Source: an uncultured bacterium
Lineage (GTDB): Bacteria > Bacillota > Clostridia > Christensenellales > Borkfalkiaceae
Length of the DNA: 12,268 nt
Assembly (NCBI GenBank): GCA_934871445.1
Contig: CAKXBD010000057.1
Coordinates: 1 to 12,268, forward strand
Reading direction: 5' to 3'
The position numbers were made by a program, and so were the translations under genes. Numbering within the stretch: the stretch's first letter is position 1; the number at the start of each line of letters is the position of its first letter. The notes below the pieces were generated by a model. It had not been told where the DNA came from. It saw nothing but the letters and a program-made list of their open reading frames with translations, and made no database searches. Shown here in pieces: positions 7,033-12,268 of the stretch.

Positions 7033-8439
7033 ATGAAAAAGAGAAGGTTCGGGGCAGTTTTTATCGCGCTTGTTTTATGTTTGTCTTTCTCCTCCTGCAA
7101 GGACGGAAAAGAAGGAGGAGTCAAGGAGTGGGGCATTGAGTACGAGTCGGTTCCGCTCGATTTTTCGGGCGTACAAACGGTTTTGCTCGATTGTCCGCAG
7201 GAATTGAACAGTATGCAGGATTTGAGCGATTTTATGGATTACTGCGTATTTTACGGGAGTCAGGAGGAAATACAGTATGCAACTCTGACGGACGAATATG
7301 CGGCGGTAGTCCGCGAGGACCCCTTTTATCAATACCGTTGGGCGGGGCAGTATGGAAATCTTTCTCATAATTTTGCTATCGGTTATGCCGACGGGAGGCT
7401 CGACGAAAATATGTTTGGAATCATGGCGGGGTTCGTCCCGTATGCGTTCAAGAGCTACGAGTTGAAGGAGGATAATGTTAAGGTCGTCAATTATGAATAC
7501 TATCAAGAGGTTCTGAAAGAGGAAAAAAACAGAAATTACGCGGCGGAGGATTTTGCGCTATATCGCAATAACAAAGGGTTCGTTTCCGTCGAAAACAGCG
7601 AACAGCTCTTTTATGCCGCGGCAAAAGGATATATGCCGGTTCCCGTCGAGGGGAGCTCGGCGGAAAGTATGTTGTCCCGCGCGTTGGGGATTCTCAATCG
7701 CATATTGGAGGAGGATATGAGCGAAACGGAAAAAGTCCGCCGTATCTATTCCTATCTCATTTGTGAAAATACCTACGATTACGAATCCTTTTTATATAAA
7801 GACAGCGAGCATACCGATTATACCGCTTATTTTTTGGAGGGCGTATTCGACAGCAAGAATGCCGTCTGCGACGGGTTGGCAAAAGCCATGACTCTCCTTT
7901 GCCGTTTGGAAGGCATAGAGGCCTATCATATCGGCGCGGTAAGCTCTGCGGGAGGGCACGCTTACAACTATATCAAAGCGGACGGCAGCTATTATCTTTG
8001 TTGTCCGACGAACGGTTCGTCCGTCAGCTCTTGGGAAGGCAAGCGGTTCCATTATCATACGTATTCCTATTTCCTCACCGATTTTTATACGTCGTCGCCC
8101 TCGTGGGATTTCGCATCGGGGCAGCTTCCCGAAATCGGTGAGCAGGTAAAACAAACGGAGAAATATGATTATTGGGATAATGCTTTTGTCGAAGCGGACG
8201 GCAAAAAATACGATTTATCCCCCGAAACGACGGAGGAGGCTGTCGCTATATTGGAAACGGTGGGCGAAACCGCCGAGGAGAGCGGTCTGATTATGCAGAT
8301 TGAACTCAACTGTTCGTACGATATTGCCGCGGAAGCGTTTGAGGAGATAGAGGAAAAATACGACGTAATGAAGCTGAATAACGGTTCCTTTGGCGGAGAA
8401 AAATTATATGCATTCGTATTTGGCGGAGGTGCGGCATGA
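7033..8439 (+). CDS. Transglutaminase-like domain lipoprotein A
   Basis: A 468-residue lipoprotein (signal to residue 21, Cys22 in FSSC) with an unrecognised N-terminal half and a transglutaminase-like (papain-fold) domain at about 225-345. The lead-in SETEKVRRIYSYLICENTYDY (split at 230-250) is the usual helix and strand before the nucleophile. NAVCDGLAKAMTLLC places Cys279, and GGHAYNYI places His309. In the third strand, where families read WYxVDVTW, this protein reads YYLCCPTN, so Cys324 occupies the position of the catalytic Asp. Such domains cleave or cross-link peptides; with this change, activity is uncertain and binding is an alternative. It starts 3 bp after the ATPase, so it belongs to the importer operon. 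It shares VENSEQLFYAA and GYMPVPVEGS with the next gene, its paralogue. Confidence 0.85.
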   Translation: MKKRRFGAVFIALVLCLSFSSCKDGKEGGVKEWGIEYESVPLDFSGVQTVLLDCPQELNSMQDLSDFMDYCVFYGSQEEIQYATLTDEYAAVVREDPFYQYRWAGQYGNLSHNFAIGYADGRLDENMFGIMAGFVPYAFKSYELKEDNVKVVNYEYYQEVLKEEKNRNYAAEDFALYRNNKGFVSVENSEQLFYAAAKGYMPVPVEGSSAESMLSRALGILNRILEEDMSETEKVRRIYSYLICENTYDYESFLYKDSEHTDYTAYFLEGVFDSKNAVCDGLAKAMTLLCRLEGIEAYHIGAVSSAGGHAYNYIKADGSYYLCCPTNGSSVSSWEGKRFHYHTYSYFLTDFYTSSPSWDFASGQLPEIGEQVKQTEKYDYWDNAFVEADGKKYDLSPETTEEAVAILETVGETAEESGLIMQIELNCSYDIAAEAFEEIEEKYDVMKLNNGSFGGEKLYAFVFGGGAA

Positions 8440-9872
8440 AAAAGATAAAGAGGTCCGCAGTACTTATTATCGCGTTTTGCTTCGCGGCGGCAGCTTTTGC
8501 GGGCTGTACGGAGAGTGGAAGCAGTGAAAGCGCCAATCACGAAAAGACCTACGAACAAATCGCAGCATCCCTGACCTTTATCGACGAAATGCCCGAAACG
8601 GATTTGCCGCGCCCCGAGCGGGAAATCGGCAGCCGCGAGGAATTTATAGATGCGCTCGACTATCTTTCTTTTTACCGCGTAAATGAGGAAGTATCCTTTG
8701 AAATCAGCGAGGAGTATGCTTCTACTTTCTATAACGCCTATCAGGAATTTAGTCTCGTATGCGAAATTTCTCAATTATCCGATTTTTATCCGATATTTTT
8801 ATCCGATGAATATTATGCAAAGTATCGTATTCTGTCCGTGGATTTCCGTATCCGCGATTTTGCGGACGACGCGCCGACCGTCCTGCCCGATTCCGTCACG
8901 GTCGTTTATCCGTTCGATTATACGGCGGACTTAAACGAGCGCGGGGAAAATTTTGAGGATTTTCCGCTCGTGCGGGAAAATAAAGGGGAAGTGGCGGTCG
9001 AAAATTCCGAACAGCTTTGGTATGCCGCAAACAGGGGATATTTACCCGTACCCAAAGAAGGGAGCGTTGCGGACGAAATATTTTCCGAGGCAAAAAACGT
9101 ACTTCGCCGCATTATTTCCGACGATATGACCGACCTCGAAAAATTAAAGGCTATCTATAATTATCTTTGCTGTGAGATACGCTATGACCGCGCCACGGCT
9201 AATTCCGGCGCGCAGGATCTGATAAGCGCGCAATGCTACTATCTCGAAGGTGTATTTCTCAATCGGCTCGCCGTCTGTGACGGAAAAGCAAAGGCTTATT
9301 GCCTCCTTGCGGCGATGGAGGGTATTCCTGTCCTGAGGGCGACCGCCGAACGCGAGGATTTCAGCGGTCATGCCTATAACTATGTGCAGCTCGAAGAAAA
9401 ATGGTATTTGTCCTGTACGACTTTCGGCTCGAACGAGTTGAATTTCGGCAGCGAGGAACAGCCCGATATTATGCTCGTTTCCTCTTATAATATGTTTCTC
9501 ACCACTTACGAGACGCCGTACGGCGACGAGGGCTGGGGATATGATTCGGGTATGTCTCCCGAAATTGCCGAGGTAATCGAAACCGAAGCGATCGAGTATT
9601 GGGCTCAGGAGTTCTCATTCCCGAACGGAAAAACGCTCGATTTGACGGTTTCCGATTATTCCGAATTGAGCGAGCTTGCAGAGGCTGTGCTCTCTTTGGA
9701 AGCGGAGGGGAGTATACAGTTTGAATTCCGCGCCGAAAACGGATTTTCCGCAGACGGCGACGTTCTCGATAAGCTCAGCGAAGATTTCGCAAATTACGAT
9801 ATTCGCCTGATACAGAACCGACCGCTCGACGCGCAGTTGTACGGATGTATCCTTACGGCTGCAAAGTATTGA
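8436..9872 (+). CDS. Transglutaminase-like domain lipoprotein B (paralogue of A)
   Basis: A 478-residue lipoprotein (Cys24 in FAGC) with the same plan as the gene before it: an unrecognised N-terminal region of about 180 residues, a linker motif VENSEQLWYAANRGYLPVPK at 188-207, then a transglutaminase-like domain at about 230-355. MTDLEKLKAIYNYL leads to LAVCDGKAKAYCLL with Cys281, and SGHAYNYV gives His312. The third triad position is again Cys (Cys327, in KWYLSCTTFGS) in place of Asp. A shared downstream block reads YDSGMSPEIAEVIE here and FASGQLPEIGE in A. The ATG overlaps the previous stop (ATGA) and GGAGG (8425-8429) is 6 bp upstream. The two clearly arose by tandem duplication and have since diverged widely. 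Confidence 0.85.
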   Translation: MKKIKRSAVLIIAFCFAAAAFAGCTESGSSESANHEKTYEQIAASLTFIDEMPETDLPRPEREIGSREEFIDALDYLSFYRVNEEVSFEISEEYASTFYNAYQEFSLVCEISQLSDFYPIFLSDEYYAKYRILSVDFRIRDFADDAPTVLPDSVTVVYPFDYTADLNERGENFEDFPLVRENKGEVAVENSEQLWYAANRGYLPVPKEGSVADEIFSEAKNVLRRIISDDMTDLEKLKAIYNYLCCEIRYDRATANSGAQDLISAQCYYLEGVFLNRLAVCDGKAKAYCLLAAMEGIPVLRATAEREDFSGHAYNYVQLEEKWYLSCTTFGSNELNFGSEEQPDIMLVSSYNMFLTTYETPYGDEGWGYDSGMSPEIAEVIETEAIEYWAQEFSFPNGKTLDLTVSDYSELSELAEAVLSLEAEGSIQFEFRAENGFSADGDVLDKLSEDFANYDIRLIQNRPLDAQLYGCILTAAKY

Positions 9873-9908
9873 GCGCTGGTATACAAAAAATTTTTTAAGG
9901 AGTTTGGT

Positions 9909-12268
9909 ATGACCAAAAAGAAAAGTGTTTTAACTTTACTGATGGGCCTGTTTCTGCTTTCGTCCTCGTTTGCGTTTGCAGCGTGTAAGGAAGACGCCGC
10001 CGACGACGAAACGGATACCCTTGCTTTGGAAAGGCGCATCGAATACGTCCTCAACAATTATGAGGACAATGACGACGGACTGTATACCGAGGAGTCTTTT
10101 AAGGCTCTGACGGACGCGCTTGCGGAAGCGCAGGCGGTTTTACAGGACAAAAATTCGACGCAGGAGGAAATAGACGCGGCGGAGAAAAAGTTGACGGAAG
10201 CGATGGACGCACTCGTCACGCAATTCCAGCCGAATTATACCATCGATGAAATCGCGGTGATGATTGCTGAAATCGGCTCGAATTATACGCTGGAAGTGAC
10301 CGACTATTACAGCGAAGGCGCTACGCAGGAAAAGCCTCTTTCCTATAAGGTATATTATACCTCGGACGGTACCCGATATAACGAAAATATCAACTACGGG
10401 GTGACTCCCTACGACGGATATGTGCACTCTTTCAGTTTCGATAAAGAAACGGGCGACGTCGCCATGGGCAGAGTGTATATGAAGCAGGACGCTTCTCCCA
10501 TTGTCTATCTGTTCGACGATGAGCTTTGGCGGGTAAATACCAGCCTTGCCGACCTCGAAGAATACGAGTTTTGGGCAAACGGTCCCGCGGATTTCCGCAA
10601 CGTGGCGGGTACGAATCTTTATACCTGTTCCAATGACGTATATTACGAAAGGCTTTCCGACCCGATTTTGTCGGGGTATTTATGGGAGGGAGAATTAGAC
10701 CAAGTAATCGGGGGCGTATCTCTCGAAGTCCTGGAAGGGGACGTAATCGAATTTTCCTTCTACGGAGAAACGCAGGAAGATAAAATTTTCAGTTATAAGG
10801 TTACGAATATCAAAAAGACAGAGCTTGACGCCGTAGCCGACTATAAGACGGAAAATCCGGAGTATAAAACTTCCTATAATCCGAGAGGGATTCTGAGCAA
10901 TTTGGATACTGACTACCTGATTAACAGCGGTTATCGCCTGCAATTCGATGTGTTCACCTCCTCGGCGGGGCTCGCGGGAGAGACTCCCGATTACTCGGTC
11001 ACAGGGGTATATGAGGAATACGGCGATTATAAATATTGGTATTCCTCCCGCGGGAACGGAGTGATTCCTATGTCGGACGGATTATACAGCGTGGAGGTCA
11101 AGGACGGGAAGGCATCTCTCGGAGAGGCGGTTGAAGATTATACCATTGAGGATTATAATTTCTATACTTATCTGATTGGTTTATACTCGGATTTCGTCAA
11201 CCTTGACGGAACGGAGGAATACTATATCGATTTGAACGAGAACAGCGAGGTCAAAGGCTTTATGTCCCGCGTTTTCGGCGTCGGCGGCAATATAAAATCC
11301 GTATCTATCAGCAAGAGCGACGAAGGAAAGCTGGTCGTGTCCCTTTGGAGCGATTATTCGGACGCAACGCACCAAAACCGCGAAGGGCTTATGCTCCGTG
11401 CCGTGCTGAACAATTCAAGCAGCGCAAAGACGGAGGAAATAGAGAACTTTATCGATTCTTTGTCGTCTCTCGAAGCTCTGAACGATAAACTTGCCGAAGC
11501 GGAGGGATACGCAAAGGGAAATTACACGGAGAGCAGTCTCGCCGTATTGCAAGAGGCAATTTCGCAGGCAAAAGCGGTAGTTGCCGACGAGGGCAGGACG
11601 GCGGAGGAGGTCGAAGCGGCGCGGACGGCATTGGAAAATGCCATCAGCGGTCTCAAAACGCCGGCAGACCCTCAGACGAACGGAGAGCTCAAAGCGGCCG
11701 TTGCGCGCGGTAAGCTGTATACGGCGGCAAATTATACGAAGGACAGCTATGCGGCTCTGGATTCGGCTATAAAGGAAGCGGAGGAACTTCTCAAAGCGGA
11801 ATTTACGACCGAGGACGGAACAGCGGCTATTACGGCAATCGAAAAGGCGATAAGAGGACTCGTCGAGCTCGCGGATAAATCCGCTTTGGAGGAAGCGATT
11901 GCCGAAGCAAAGAAAATTTCTACCGAAGGCATGACGACGGAAAGCAAAACGACTTTGGAAACCGCGCTCGCCGCGGCGGAGACGGGCGTTGAAAATCAGG
12001 AGCTTACCGCAAAGGAAGCAGAGACGATTCTCGAAACGCTGGAAAAGGCAATCGAGGGGCTTGAACCTCTTGCCGAGAATAAAAATGAACTGACGGAGCT
12101 GTATGAACAAATCAAGGATATTAAAAACGACGACGGAAAATATACGGCAAGCAGCTACAAAGCGTTTGACGCGGTTCGTTCCTATACAGCCGAGGCTTTG
12201 AAAGACGAACAATTATCCGAAGCGGATTGCGCCGAGCTTCTTATCCTTTTACAAGGGCGGCATGAGGA
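9909..12268 (+). CDS. FIVAR-repeat surface lipoprotein, 3' end beyond window
   Basis: The frame stays open from ATG 9909 (AAGGAG at 9897-9902) to the window edge, at least 786 residues. A signal peptide ends FAFAA before Cys26, so the protein is lipid-anchored. Residues about 38-105 form one FIVAR unit: YTEESFKALTDALAEAQAVL, then EEIDAAEKKLTEAMDAL. Two beta-rich modules follow, about 111-315 and 327-510, each opening with an ILxxL/IAxMI helix, then SNYTLEVTDYY or SGYRLQFDVFT, then Tyr-rich hairpins; they appear to be diverged copies. From 521 onward FIVAR units repeat. FIVAR domains form three-helix bundles in cell-wall-associated and sugar-binding proteins of Gram-positives. A role in adhesion or ligand capture is inference. 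The 36-bp gap after the transglutaminase-like genes has no terminator, so it is likely the last known member of the operon. Confidence 0.85.
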   Translation, partial: MTKKKSVLTLLMGLFLLSSSFAFAACKEDAADDETDTLALERRIEYVLNNYEDNDDGLYTEESFKALTDALAEAQAVLQDKNSTQEEIDAAEKKLTEAMDALVTQFQPNYTIDEIAVMIAEIGSNYTLEVTDYYSEGATQEKPLSYKVYYTSDGTRYNENINYGVTPYDGYVHSFSFDKETGDVAMGRVYMKQDASPIVYLFDDELWRVNTSLADLEEYEFWANGPADFRNVAGTNLYTCSNDVYYERLSDPILSGYLWEGELDQVIGGVSLEVLEGDVIEFSFYGETQEDKIFSYKVTNIKKTELDAVADYKTENPEYKTSYNPRGILSNLDTDYLINSGYRLQFDVFTSSAGLAGETPDYSVTGVYEEYGDYKYWYSSRGNGVIPMSDGLYSVEVKDGKASLGEAVEDYTIEDYNFYTYLIGLYSDFVNLDGTEEYYIDLNENSEVKGFMSRVFGVGGNIKSVSISKSDEGKLVVSLWSDYSDATHQNREGLMLRAVLNNSSSAKTEEIENFIDSLSSLEALNDKLAEAEGYAKGNYTESSLAVLQEAISQAKAVVADEGRTAEEVEAARTALENAISGLKTPADPQTNGELKAAVARGKLYTAANYTKDSYAALDSAIKEAEELLKAEFTTEDGTAAITAIEKAIRGLVELADKSALEEAIAEAKKISTEGMTTESKTTLETALAAAETGVENQELTAKEAETILETLEKAIEGLEPLAENKNELTELYEQIKDIKNDDGKYTASSYKAFDAVRSYTAEALKDEQLSEADCAELLILLQGRHE
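11469..12268 (+). repeat. Tandem FIVAR units within the surface lipoprotein
   Basis: Four helical units follow one another, each about 60-70 residues: from about residue 521 (YTESSLAVLQEAISQAKAVV), 592 (YTKDSYAALDSAIKEAEELL), 659 (MTTESKTTLETALAAAETGV) and 726 (YTASSYKAFDAVRSYTAEAL). Each ends in an AIxGL or similar phrase, except the last, which is cut or diverging at the window edge. The units are diverged at the DNA level, so they are old protein repeats, not recent sequence duplications. Confidence 0.75.

Noticed and set aside
8169..8774. 201-residue open frame on the minus strand
   Set aside because: It spans the junction of the two transglutaminase-like genes in antisense and shows no domain; a shadow of the coding strand.
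9873..9908. Possible terminator or promoter between the second transglutaminase-like gene and the FIVAR gene
   Set aside because: The A and T runs here form only a weak AAAAATTTTT self-complement, with no GC stem and no -35 element.
11415..12212. 265-residue open frame on the minus strand
   Set aside because: It is antisense to the FIVAR repeats, whose codon bias and repeated helical pattern are clear on the plus strand; the minus frame is rich in Arg, Cys and Phe, as shadow frames are.

Overview
Organism: the window looks like a low-to-mid GC Gram-positive, probably a gut-type clostridium (Bacillota). The signs are strong AAGGAG/GGAGG ribosome sites, sigma-A promoter spacing, lipobox lipoproteins, and the mix of GH36/GH78/AraC sugar genes with a FIVAR-repeat surface protein. 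This placement is inference from gene content; no rRNA or tRNA gene is present.

Region 1 (about 1-2430) is a graveyard of a carbohydrate-utilisation locus. It holds the first 32 residues of a Gfo/Idh/MocA dehydrogenase, an unidentified C-terminal scrap, the N-terminal domain only of a GH36 alpha-galactosidase joined directly to the C-terminal part of an alpha-L-rhamnosidase-like GH78 enzyme, and, on the minus strand, an AraC-type DNA-binding domain with an internal stop, a frameshift and a missing middle. Each is recognisable at its ends and has lost its centre. Two good intrinsic terminators remain between them.

Region 2 (about 2431-3131) is AT-rich and regulatory. It contains a perfect 10-1-10 palindrome with the Fur core GATAAT-C-ATTATC, a textbook sigma-A promoter (TTGACA, 17 bp, TATAAT) at 2758-2786, and a leader of about 340 nt with a terminator-like hairpin, a pair of mutually exclusive hairpins and two perfect inverted repeats just before the first gene.

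Region 3 (3132-12268, running off the right edge) is one tightly packed operon of seven genes with gaps or overlaps of -4, 8, 9, 3, -4 and 36 bp. The first four make a complete iron-siderophore-type ABC importer: lipoprotein binding protein, two FecCD permeases and a FecE/FhuC-type ATPase. The next two are paralogous lipoproteins with a transglutaminase-like domain in which Cys and His of the triad are kept but the usual Asp is Cys in both. The last is a large lipoprotein (at least 786 residues) with an N-terminal FIVAR unit, two similar beta-rich modules and four more FIVAR units. All four non-transporter-core products (binding protein plus three lipoproteins) carry lipoboxes, so they would sit together on the outer face of the membrane. 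The pairing of an Fe-type importer with duplicated transglutaminase-like lipoproteins and a FIVAR lipoprotein is the most unusual thing here; a joint role in capturing or processing an iron source at the cell surface is a hypothesis only.
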